From the NCBI GenBank assembly GCA_045649265.1, contig JAZRPO010000030.1:1-29041 (forward strand): a stretch of DNA of 29,041 nucleotides, written 5' to 3'. The position numbers and the translations under genes were made by a program. The notes below the pieces were generated by a model. That model was not told the origin of the DNA and searched no databases. It saw nothing but the letters and a program-made list of their open reading frames with translations. The stretch comes from SIG480 sp045649265 (GTDB lineage: Bacteria > Bacillota > Clostridia > Oscillospirales > JAAYXM01). Positions 15,504 to 22,906 of this stretch are shown here, piece by piece. Position 1 is the first letter of the stretch; every line of letters begins with the position of its first letter.

Positions 15504-16391
15504 TTACATCTCTGAAAAAATTTTCATGATTTCCTCAGTTTCTGCAAGAGCGGCACTTTGTGCTGTTGCAGCTCCTGCCGCCATTGAAAGGGAAAGCGCA
15601 AAGGAAATTCCGTTCGGATAGCCTGCCATGAAGCCTGCAAGGCATGAATCCCCCGCTCCGACTGTGCTTACCACATCAACATGCGGTGCACGGACACGAT
15701 ACAGCTTTCCGTCATCCGCAGCAAGGATCGCTCCCTCTTTGCCGAGTGACACGAGAACGTTTTTTGCTCCCTTTCCGCGAAGCGATGCGGCACATTCTGC
15801 AATTTCCCCATCTGAAAGATTTTCTTTTTGGAATATGCCTTGCAACTCCTCGCGGTTGGGCTTTATAAGAAATGGCTTTTTTTCGATTGCAAAAAGAAGG
15901 TCATCCCCCTCCATATCCGCAACAAGCCTTGTATGAGCGGTTGCGTTTATGACGTTTTCAAGAAGCCTTCCGCTCTCGCTTTCAGGGCTCTTGCCGGAGA
16001 TTATAACCGTGTCATTTTCAGAAAGTGCCGAAAGCTTCAAAATGAGCTTTTTCTCTTCCTCTAAGCGAATATACGGGCCGTTTCCGTTTATTGCAGTCTC
16101 CTTTTCGGAGATAATTTTGACGTTTATTCTTGAATTGCCGGAGATTTCGCAAAAATCACATTTGAGCCCTGAAAGGCGCGCAAGCCTTTCGATTTCCTTG
16201 CCCGAAAAACCTCCGCAAAAACCGAGGGCGCAATTTTCAACTCCAAGACGGGTGAGAATCGCCGAAACATTTATCCCCTTTCCGCCAAAGCCGGAAACCT
16301 CGGCCGAGCTGCGATTGATCTCTCCCTCGCGGAACTGCCCGACAAGCATTGAATAATCTATTGAAGGGTTCAATGTAAGCGTATATATCAC
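15504..16391 (-). CDS. fruK: 1-phosphofructokinase-like PfkB-family sugar kinase
   Basis: A 295-residue PfkB-family kinase with the N-terminal IYTLTLNPSIDY typical of FruK/LacC-type sugar-phosphate kinases. The substrate-binding GFGGKGINVS is at about 38-47, and the C-terminal ATP/anion-hole signature STVGAGDSCLAGFMAG carries the catalytic Asp. These enzymes phosphorylate fructose 1-phosphate or tagatose 6-phosphate with ATP. No fructose PTS gene or DeoR regulator is adjacent, so the sugar is not fixed by context. The start is GTG (16389-16391), 7 bases after a perfect AAGGAGGT; longer frames to the next ATG cross the promoter at 16428-16456. No clear terminator follows the stop. Confidence 0.85.
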   Translation of the reverse strand: MIYTLTLNPSIDYSMLVGQFREGEINRSSAEVSGFGGKGINVSAILTRLGVENCALGFCGGFSGKEIERLARLSGLKCDFCEISGNSRINVKIISEKETAINGNGPYIRLEEEKKLILKLSALSENDTVIISGKSPESESGRLLENVINATAHTRLVADMEGDDLLFAIEKKPFLIKPNREELQGIFQKENLSDGEIAECAASLRGKGAKNVLVSLGKEGAILAADDGKLYRVRAPHVDVVSTVGAGDSCLAGFMAGYPNGISFALSLSMAAGAATAQSAALAETEEIMKIFSEM

Positions 16392-16427
16392 GCCTATTAC
16401 CTCCTTGCACCAAAAGCTTACACAGTA

Positions 16428-16456
16428 ACTATACCACATTCCGCCCTCAAGAGCAA
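16428..16456 (-). promoter_or_regulatory. Promoter of the fruK-like gene
   Basis: TTGCTC (16451-16456) and TATAGT (16428-16433) are separated by 17 bases on the minus strand, divergent from the secG promoter about 54 bases away. Confidence 0.62.
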
Positions 16457-16509
16457 TCCCTGCCAATAAAGCGACGCATAATTTGTGTTAAAATTTTTTT
16501 AAAAAACAG

Positions 16510-16538
16510 TTGAAAAATCCTCCAACTCGTGTTAGAAT
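16510..16538 (+). promoter_or_regulatory. Promoter of secG
   Basis: TTGAAA (16510-16515) and TAGAAT (16533-16538) are separated by 17 bases, about 60 bases before the TTG start codon. Confidence 0.75.
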
Positions 16539-16600
16539 ATACTGTACTTATGTTTACAAAAGTTGCCGTTTATGCGGCATATCATTCGGAGGTGTTTATT

Positions 16601-16837
16601 TTGAAGCTTGCACTTGCTATTGTTCAGCTTGTTCTTGCCATTGCCCTTGTTGCAATAGTTCTTCTCCAACAGAGTCGGCGCGTAGGTCTTTCCGGGACTA
16701 TTTCAGGCGGTGCGGACACATTCTTCTCAAAGAACAAGTCAAAAGGTCTTGACGCTCTTCTCGTTAAGCTTACGGTAGTTATTGCCGCGATATTCGTTAT
16801 CGTTACTCTTTTGCTCAACTTCGGTTTATTTGCTTAG
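16601..16837 (+). CDS. secG: Preprotein translocase subunit SecG
   Basis: A 78-residue small membrane protein of the SecYEG channel, which stimulates SecA-driven export. Two hydrophobic helices (about 2-21 and 56-75) flank the conserved cytosolic loop. That loop carries VLLQQSRRVGLSGTISGGADTFF and KNKSKGLDALL, both hallmarks of SecG. The start is TTG at 16601-16603: GGAGGTG (16588-16594) lies 6 bases upstream, and the SecG helix begins immediately (KLALAIVQLVL). An in-frame ATG at 16550 would add an unrelated tail. A hairpin terminator lies 7 bases after the stop, ahead of typA. Confidence 0.93.
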   Translation: MKLALAIVQLVLAIALVAIVLLQQSRRVGLSGTISGGADTFFSKNKSKGLDALLVKLTVVIAAIFVIVTLLLNFGLFA

Positions 16838-16843
16838 TTGTGA

Positions 16844-16878
16844 CGGTGTGCAGAGCAGAGCTTTGCACACCGGATTTT
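16844..16878 (+). terminator. Terminator/attenuator between secG and typA
   Basis: A 12-bp stem (16844-16855 with 16861-16872, 5-base loop, core GGTGTGCA/TGCACACC, one G-T pair) is followed by ATTTTTATTT. It begins 7 bases after the secG stop. No good promoter is visible between it and typA, so it may be leaky. Confidence 0.82.
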
Positions 16879-16923
16879 TATTTAATCGAAAATCTGTATT
16901 CTATTTTTAAAGGAGCCCTTACT

Positions 16924-18750
16924 TTGACAAATCCTAATATCAGAAACATCGCTATTATTGCTCACGTTGACCATGGTAAAACCACCCTTGTTGACGAGAT
17001 GCTCAAACAAAGCGGAACCTTCCGCGAAAATCAGGTTGTTGCAGAGCGCGTTATGGATTCAAACGACATTGAGCGCGAACGCGGCATTACAATTCTTGCA
17101 AAAAATACATCGATCCACTATAAAGACGTTAAAATAAACGTTATTGACACGCCCGGCCACGCTGACTTCGGCGGCGAGGTTGAGCGCGTTCTTAAAATGG
17201 TTGACGGCGTTATTCTTCTTGTTGATGCAGCCGAAGGGCCGATGCCGCAAACTCGCTTTGTTCTCCAAAAAGCGCTTTCGCTCGGGCATCGTGTTATCGT
17301 TGCGATTAACAAAATTGACCGTCAGGATGCACGGCTTGACGAAATTGAAGACGAGGTTTTAGAGCTGTTTATGGACCTTGAAGCAAGCGACGAACAGCTT
17401 GACTCGCCATTTCTTTTCTGTTCTGCCCGTGCAGGAACTGCAAGTGAGAGTGTAGATGTCCCGGGCGAAAACCTCTTGCCTCTCCTTGATAAGATCGTTG
17501 ACTATATTCCCGCTCCCTCTGCGAATATGGACGAGCCTATGCGGATGCTTGTTTCTTCGATTGACTATAACGATTATGTCGGCAGAATTGCAATCGGCAG
17601 GATTGAGTCGGGCGTTATCCGCCAGAATCAAGACGTTATCGTCTGCGATTATCACGGTCTTCGCGAGCCAAAAAAAGCCCGGATAACCTCAATGTACCAG
17701 TTTGAAGGGCTTGAACGCGTTCCTGTTACCGAGGCGAGCGCCGGAAACATCATTTGCCTTTCCGGCATTTCGGAAATAACTATCGGAGATACCGTATGCA
17801 CTCCGGAGTTTGCGGAGCCGCTTCCGTTTGTCAAGATCTCAGAGCCCACTGTCGAGATGACATTTTCCGTAAACGATTCTCCCTTCGCCGGGCGCGAGGG
17901 AAAATTTGTTACCACACGCAATATAAAGGACAGGCTTGAACGCGAGCTGTTAAAAGACGTTTCTCTTAAAGTTTCTCAGGCTGACGGTTCTTCCGATTCC
18001 TTCATTGTTTCAGGCAGAGGCGAAATGCACCTTTCCATCCTTATTGAAAACATGCGCCGTGAGGGCTATGAATTCCAGGTGAGCACGCCAAGAGTTCTCC
18101 TCCGAGAGATTGACGGTGAGCTTTGCGAGCCTATGGAGCACCTTGTTATTGACGTTCCTGACGAGTCAGTCGGGGCAGTTATTGAAAAGCTCGGTGCGCG
18201 CCGCGGTGAAATGACCAAAATGTCGCAGATTGGAAGCCGGATGAGAATTGAGTTTGTCATTCCTGCAAAGGGCCTTTTCGGATACAGAAACGAATTTCTC
18301 ACCGATACCAAGGGCGAGGGAATCCTCAACTCAGTTTTCCACGGATACGCTCCCTCAAAGGGCGATATTATCCGTCGCTCAACAGGTTCTCTGATAGCAT
18401 TTGAAACAGGTGAAGCTGTCGGATACGGCATATTCAACGTTCAGGACCGTGGAGCAATGTTCATCTCCCCCGGAGACAACGTTTATGCCGGTATGATTGT
18501 CGGTGTTTCCTCAAAAGCTGATGATATTGTCGTTAATGTCTGCAAGAAAAAGCAACTTACAAATATGCGTGCATCCGGAAGCGATGATGCGCTCCGTCTT
18601 GTTCCGCCGAGAAATTTAAGCCTTGAGCAAATGCTGGAATTTCTGGCTGATGATGAGCTTTTGGAGGTTACTCCCGAATCGCTGCGCATGCGAAAGAGGA
18701 TTCTTGACCACGGCGCAAGAATGAAGCTTTTAAAGGGAAAACAGCAGTAA
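16924..18750 (+). CDS. typA: Ribosome-associated translational GTPase TypA/BipA
   Basis: A 608-residue translational GTPase related to EF-G, involved in ribosome assembly and stress adaptation. G motifs: G1 AHVDHGKTT at 13-21, the RGITI switch I segment, G3 DTPGHADFGGEVERV, and G4 NKIDR. Beta-barrel and EF-G III/V-like domains follow, and the C-terminal TypA-specific domain includes KGEGILNSVFHGYAP and GAMFISPGDNVYAGMIVG. Length is typical. The start is TTG (16924-16926), 8 bases after AGGAG at 16911-16915; the protein then begins TNPNIRNIAIIAHVDHG, as expected. It follows secG past a terminator hairpin and is probably co-transcribed with the solute-binding protein gene 41 bases downstream. 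Confidence 0.97.
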   Translation: MTNPNIRNIAIIAHVDHGKTTLVDEMLKQSGTFRENQVVAERVMDSNDIERERGITILAKNTSIHYKDVKINVIDTPGHADFGGEVERVLKMVDGVILLVDAAEGPMPQTRFVLQKALSLGHRVIVAINKIDRQDARLDEIEDEVLELFMDLEASDEQLDSPFLFCSARAGTASESVDVPGENLLPLLDKIVDYIPAPSANMDEPMRMLVSSIDYNDYVGRIAIGRIESGVIRQNQDVIVCDYHGLREPKKARITSMYQFEGLERVPVTEASAGNIICLSGISEITIGDTVCTPEFAEPLPFVKISEPTVEMTFSVNDSPFAGREGKFVTTRNIKDRLERELLKDVSLKVSQADGSSDSFIVSGRGEMHLSILIENMRREGYEFQVSTPRVLLREIDGELCEPMEHLVIDVPDESVGAVIEKLGARRGEMTKMSQIGSRMRIEFVIPAKGLFGYRNEFLTDTKGEGILNSVFHGYAPSKGDIIRRSTGSLIAFETGEAVGYGIFNVQDRGAMFISPGDNVYAGMIVGVSSKADDIVVNVCKKKQLTNMRASGSDDALRLVPPRNLSLEQMLEFLADDELLEVTPESLRMRKRILDHGARMKLLKGKQQ

Positions 18751-18791
18751 ACCATAAACTTGCGCAATTTTTCGGGAAGGAGTCGGAACTT

Positions 18792-20252
18792 ATGAAGAAA
18801 TGCATTTCCTTTTTCCTGATTTTGTCCTTATTTATTTTTTCAGCTTGCGATATTGCAGAGATTGAGGAAATAGGCGGTGCAATTTCGGAAGAAGCTGAAA
18901 TTACAGATGTTGACACCTCTACCTTTGGTGTAGGTTTTGCTTCCGGAGAAAGTGCCGACCCGTACACCACAAAAAACAAACTGAACTTTGAGCTTATGGG
19001 GCTTATTTGCGAGCCGCTTTTTTCGCTCTCCGAAAACTTTGAGGCTGAGCCCGTTCTGTGTGAAAGCTTTTCATATTCCGATAAAACCTATGTATTCAAC
19101 ATCAAGAAGAACGTGACTTTTTCTGACAAGAGCGCACTTTTGCCCTCGGATGTGGAATATTCTCTAAAAGCTGCTTGTGAGCCCGGCTCTTACTATGCAT
19201 CAAATCTTTCAATCATTGAGAGCATTTCTTCTTCGGACAGAAAAGGAACTGTGACAGTAACGCTTAAATACGCAAATTCACGCTTTCCTGCGCTTCTGGA
19301 TATTCCTATAATAAAGAACGGCACCAGGGGCAATGCTCTCCCGACAGGAACAGGAATCTATGCTCCGAAGGATGACCTTTTGGCGCTCGTCGCAAGGACT
19401 AACCACCACTCCGGAAAAGAGCCTGAATATTCCGTAATTTCGCTTTTGGATGTATCGAGCTCTGACGAGCTTTTGTTTGAATTTGACAACCATACGATCT
19501 CAATTCTTACAAGTGACCCGACAGGTACAGCTCCCTTGTCTCCGCTCAGCGCCTCGCAAATGAAGAACGTTTCTTCAACACGTCTCCATTTTATTGGATT
19601 CAATATGAGAAGGGCTCCGTTTTCAGACAAGGCAGCTCGCGTGGCAATCGCCCGCTTAATTGACAGGGAAAGCGCTGCACAAAACGACTTTGCGCTTATG
19701 GGAAAGCCCTGTGAGCTCCCGTTCCACCCCTCATTTTCTTCGTATCCCGAAGAAGTCTCTGCCGCGCTTTCGTATGTCGGGGATTTGAACCTTGACATTT
19801 CAAAGCCTGTCACAATCCTTGTGAATACTGAGACCTCTGGCAAAATAGCGGTTTGCAAAAGAATTTCAGAAACGCTCACGCGACTTGGAGTGCCGTGCTC
19901 CGTCCGTGCACTTCCTTTCAACGAATACGCAACCGCGCTTACCCACGGAGATTTTGACCTGTACTACGGCGAGGTTTCCTTGTCTCCTGACTTTGATTTA
20001 ACCCGAATTTTGCAGGGCTCTCTCAATTACGGCGGTTTCTATGATGCAGAGCTTCTGTCGCTTCACTCGGCATATCTTGCAGGTGACGAGGCACGCGATA
20101 ACTTTTTCCGTGCTTTTTGCGAAACTGTTCCCTTCGCTCCCATTATGTTCAAGGATACCGCAATATACTACCAGAGCGGTTTTTTTGAAAAGCTGTTCCC
20201 AACTGCTCAAAACACATATAACAGCTTCTGTGATTGGGTAGTAAAAAAATGA
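18792..20252 (+). CDS. Family 5 extracellular solute-binding lipoprotein
   Basis: A 486-residue lipoprotein of the SBP_bac_5 type (oligopeptide/nickel-binding ABC transporter component). The signal peptide ends at FSAC with C19 as the lipid anchor, followed by an acidic linker (EIEEIGGAISEEAEITDVD). The domain is recognised by SADPYTTKNKLNFELMGLICEPLF near the N-terminus, then VFNIKKNVTFSDKSALLPSDVEYSLKA, and HFIGFNMRRAPFSDKAARVAIARLIDR (about 260-290). No permease or ATPase gene is adjacent, so it is an orphan receptor or has been recruited for another role. AAGGAG lies 9 bases before the ATG. It is followed by the hairpin at 20283-20313. The ligand cannot be predicted. Confidence 0.87.
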   Translation: MKKCISFFLILSLFIFSACDIAEIEEIGGAISEEAEITDVDTSTFGVGFASGESADPYTTKNKLNFELMGLICEPLFSLSENFEAEPVLCESFSYSDKTYVFNIKKNVTFSDKSALLPSDVEYSLKAACEPGSYYASNLSIIESISSSDRKGTVTVTLKYANSRFPALLDIPIIKNGTRGNALPTGTGIYAPKDDLLALVARTNHHSGKEPEYSVISLLDVSSSDELLFEFDNHTISILTSDPTGTAPLSPLSASQMKNVSSTRLHFIGFNMRRAPFSDKAARVAIARLIDRESAAQNDFALMGKPCELPFHPSFSSYPEEVSAALSYVGDLNLDISKPVTILVNTETSGKIAVCKRISETLTRLGVPCSVRALPFNEYATALTHGDFDLYYGEVSLSPDFDLTRILQGSLNYGGFYDAELLSLHSAYLAGDEARDNFFRAFCETVPFAPIMFKDTAIYYQSGFFEKLFPTAQNTYNSFCDWVVKK

Positions 20253-20282
20253 CGCTTTTTGTTTTAACTGAATATGACATGG

Positions 20283-20318
20283 CACCTCCGTCATATAAAT
20301 TATGACGGAGGTGTTTTT
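20283..20318 (+). terminator. Hairpin-U-run overlapping the ribosome binding site of the flippase gene
   Basis: A perfect 13-bp stem (20283-20295 with 20301-20313, 5-base loop) is followed directly by TTTTT (20314-20318) and then the ATG at 20319. The 3' arm contains GGAGG (20307-20311), the only Shine-Dalgarno sequence of the next gene. The element therefore has terminator form and would also hide the ribosome binding site of any transcript that reads through. Confidence 0.75.
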
Positions 20319-21866
20319 ATGTTTTTTCCACGGATAAGCGAGCATGCGGTTTTGCGTAATCTGTCGGCAATCGCCGCTTCAAATATATTTCTTCAATTAC
20401 TTGGCTTTGCATATCGCGTTTTTTTGAGCAGGATGACAGGAGCCGAGGGCATGGGAGTTTACCAGCTCGTTATGCCTTTTTACTCTCTTCTTACCTCGCT
20501 CACTCTCACAGGGCTTACCGTTGCAGTTGCAAGAGTTTCTGCGGAGAGAGCTTCTCTTCGTGATTTTTCCGGTGCAAAAAGCTCAGTTTCCTGCGCAATC
20601 AGGATTTTTTCGGGCGCCCTCTTTGTTGCTGCCGTTTTGACTTTTCTTTTCCGCAATTTCATCTCAGGCTCTTTTCTCGGAGATATGAGAGTTCTCCCGT
20701 CGCTCCCTTTTCTTTTTATCTGCCTCTTTCTCACGGGAATTGAAAATATAATTAAAAACTATTTCTACGGTGTCAGCCGCGTTGCTCCTCAAATTACCTC
20801 CGAGCTTTCCGAACAGATAATCCGCGCGCTCGCAGTCGCCGCGTTTCTGATTCTCTTTTCAACATCTGACCCTGCAATTTCCTCAATGCTCATTGTATGC
20901 GGAATGATTGTGAGCGAGCTTTCAAGCTCATTTATCCTCTCGCTTTTTTACCGTTTTTCAAAAAGCAAAGGCCATGGTGCGTTCCAATCCGTAAAACCGC
21001 GTGAGCTTACAAAAATAGCAGTTCCGATATCAGCAGCTCACAGCATTAACAATCTTCTGGCAACTCTCAATTGCGCCCTCATCCCTCAGCGGCTTCGCGC
21101 AGCAGGAATGAGCGCAGCTTCTGCAAGCGCGAGCTTCGGAATTATGTTTGGAATGACTATCCCTCTCTTGTCCTTCCCGATTGCATTCATTTCTTCGCTC
21201 ACCTCGGTTATGGTGCCGAAAATTTCAGAAGCTCATGCAAAACGTGATTTTTCCGATATGCGAAGAAAAGCAGGGAAAACAATCCATGCCACAGGGCTTC
21301 TCGCTATGCCGCTTACGGCAATTATGCTTCCGCTCGGAAAACCCCTCGGAGAGCTTCTGTTTGCAGAGAGCGGTGTAGGCAACCTTATGTTTCCCCTCTC
21401 CGTTGCAACGCTTATCTCTTATTATCAACTTACGCTGGGCGCAATTCTCAATGCCATCGGAAAGCAGACACGCTCCGCAATTTACACGACCTCAACAGGC
21501 ATAATTCAGCTTCTCTTTACATATCTGGTGGGAGTGCCGGGAGTTGGAATACGCGCCTATGCTGTCGGCTGCGTCATTTCCGGCGCAATTTGCGCAGTTT
21601 TGCAATTTATGTGCCTCTGCCGCGAGCTTTCGCTCTCACCGAGATTTGAAAACTGGTTTTTCAATCCGCTTTTGACATCAGCACTCTCCTCTCTCGTTGC
21701 TCAGATTATATATACACACTCAGAAAGCCTCATTTTGTCGGCAATGGTTTCTCTCTTTGTATATTTTATTTTCCTTACCGCACTTGGAACAAACCCCATA
21801 AGATACATAAAAACTCTGATTCCAAAGGAAGAACGCACATCCCGGAATGCACAGTCTTACAAATAA
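20319..21866 (+). CDS. SpoVB-like polysaccharide/lipid flippase (MOP superfamily)
   Basis: A 515-residue polytopic membrane protein of the MOP/MviN-MurJ group, most like stage V sporulation protein B and related YtgP/YabM-type proteins. The N-terminus (RNLSAIAASNIFLQLLGFAYRVFLSRMTGAEGMGVYQLVMP) is the typical first helix and loop, with FLSRMTGAEGMG(V)YQL nearly diagnostic. About 14 hydrophobic segments follow. SpoVB is needed for spore cortex synthesis and is thought to flip lipid-linked peptidoglycan precursors; vegetative homologues also exist, so a sporulation role is likely but not certain. The ATG at 20319 is chosen because GGAGGTG precedes it by 7 bases; an ATG at 20274 lies upstream of the hairpin without a site. 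A terminator follows at 21928-21963. Confidence 0.85.
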   Translation: MFFPRISEHAVLRNLSAIAASNIFLQLLGFAYRVFLSRMTGAEGMGVYQLVMPFYSLLTSLTLTGLTVAVARVSAERASLRDFSGAKSSVSCAIRIFSGALFVAAVLTFLFRNFISGSFLGDMRVLPSLPFLFICLFLTGIENIIKNYFYGVSRVAPQITSELSEQIIRALAVAAFLILFSTSDPAISSMLIVCGMIVSELSSSFILSLFYRFSKSKGHGAFQSVKPRELTKIAVPISAAHSINNLLATLNCALIPQRLRAAGMSAASASASFGIMFGMTIPLLSFPIAFISSLTSVMVPKISEAHAKRDFSDMRRKAGKTIHATGLLAMPLTAIMLPLGKPLGELLFAESGVGNLMFPLSVATLISYYQLTLGAILNAIGKQTRSAIYTTSTGIIQLLFTYLVGVPGVGIRAYAVGCVISGAICAVLQFMCLCRELSLSPRFENWFFNPLLTSALSSLVAQIIYTHSESLILSAMVSLFVYFIFLTALGTNPIRYIKTLIPKEERTSRNAQSYK

Positions 21867-21927
21867 ACGCTGTTGTAACATGCTTCACCGTTTTGATTTT
21901 TTCTCCATACGTGCCGGCTCCAACAAC

Positions 21928-21963
21928 AAAAACGTAATCCGACAAAGTCAGATTACGTTTTTT
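21928..21963. terminator. Bidirectional terminator between convergent genes
   Basis: Stem AAAAACGTAATC/GATTACGTTTTT (arms 21928-21939 and 21951-21962) has an inner GAC/GTC stem and an AAA loop. T-runs occur on both strands. It lies between the stops of the flippase gene (plus) and the cysteine-rich protein gene (minus). Confidence 0.9.
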
Positions 21964-21977
21964 AGGGGGTTCACTTT

Positions 21978-22829
21978 TTACTTTCCGCAGCAGCCCCTCT
22001 GCACTTTTTCGCAGGAGGAATCATTCGTACCCTCGCGGGCTGACGGCGGAAAGAATTCATTTACCGGAAATTTGATTTTTCTGAAGAGGTCGCAGGGGCG
22101 GTCTTCGCTTGAGCCTACGCACTCCTTTTCAGGCATGCAGAAATCGTATGCGGGGATAAGAATCTGGGAGTCGCGCTCAAGGCGCACGATAGAGAACTGC
22201 CCGAGTGTTACAAGAAGGTTCTTGCAGCCACCGTTTGTTACGAGTTCGTCGTCGAACATATCGCGGACACATTGCGGAACATCACAGAGCTCGTCACAAT
22301 CGCAAGCACATTCGCAATCGTCATGAATATGAACTCTTCTTGCCTCGCAAAGCTCGGCACCGAGGAAGATCGGGTCAACTGCTTCAACGAACGCCTGGGG
22401 CATATTGTCGGCACATTTGTCGCAGGGAGAGAGACGAGAGTTAAATATCTTTACGTCTCCCTCACTTCCGAAAAGGATTACGCGCTTTTCATAAATAGCA
22501 AGACCTGTGACCTTCTGCGTTTTGCCGGAGCATGCACATACATCTGCGGTGATACAGTAGAAAAACTTGATATCAACGGTGTAGAAGCCCCGATTAAAGG
22601 TTACCTCGTGTACGTCTATGTTCGTCCAGAGAAGCTTTGCTTCGCGGGTTTTCACGCTTGTTGCGCAGTCTAAAATCTCCTGAGAACAGCGGGTGGGATA
22701 CACTCTTATATTCTCTATACATTCTTTATCTCTGCATGAATCATAAATTCTGTTTGTATGGATACACACGGCCTCTCTTACACACGGTGCGTTACCGTGA
22801 ATAGGGCCGGGCAATACCTTATCAGGCAT
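21978..22829 (-). CDS. Cysteine-rich conserved clostridial protein, candidate spore coat protein
   Basis: A 283-residue soluble protein of unknown function with no signal peptide and no membrane helix. It has 25 cysteines (8.8%), many in pairs or CxC clusters such as DDCECACDCDELC near residues 175-190 and CC close to the end. The N-terminus (REAVCIHTNRIYDSCRDKECIENIRVY) and the pattern WTNIDVHEVTFNRGFYTVDIKFFY, EKRVILFGSEGDVKIF and QFSIVRLERDSQILIPA suggest repeated beta-strand segments. I recall similar hypothetical proteins in Clostridia but know no function. GGGAGGT lies 7 bases before the ATG. A sigma-K-like element is upstream at 22874-22900. It is directly downstream of a germinant-receptor operon and convergent with a SpoVB-like gene. 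A coat or exosporium role is inference from context, cysteine content and promoter. Confidence 0.8.
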   Translation of the reverse strand: MPDKVLPGPIHGNAPCVREAVCIHTNRIYDSCRDKECIENIRVYPTRCSQEILDCATSVKTREAKLLWTNIDVHEVTFNRGFYTVDIKFFYCITADVCACSGKTQKVTGLAIYEKRVILFGSEGDVKIFNSRLSPCDKCADNMPQAFVEAVDPIFLGAELCEARRVHIHDDCECACDCDELCDVPQCVRDMFDDELVTNGGCKNLLVTLGQFSIVRLERDSQILIPAYDFCMPEKECVGSSEDRPCDLFRKIKFPVNEFFPPSAREGTNDSSCEKVQRGCCGK

Positions 22830-22873
22830 TTATTTTACCTCCCGTAATGATGTTTTGAAGTTTCCTTCGCTAC

Positions 22874-22900
22874 ATATTATGCAGAGGTATTTTTTTCGGT
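22874..22900 (-). promoter_or_regulatory. Possible sigma-K (late mother-cell) promoter
   Basis: On the minus strand AC (22899-22900), a 17-base spacer and CATAATAT (22874-22881) match the sigma-K pattern AC-N17-CATANNNT, 44 bases before the cysteine-rich gene ATG. Sigma-E shares the CATA -10 start. The match is short, so chance is possible. Confidence 0.4.
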
Positions 22901-22906
22901 GAAAAA

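Noticed and set aside
22205..22673. Open plus-strand frames opposite the cysteine-rich gene (up to 133 codons)
   Set aside because: They lack a start signal. The minus-strand gene has a strong ribosome binding site, terminator and coding pattern.
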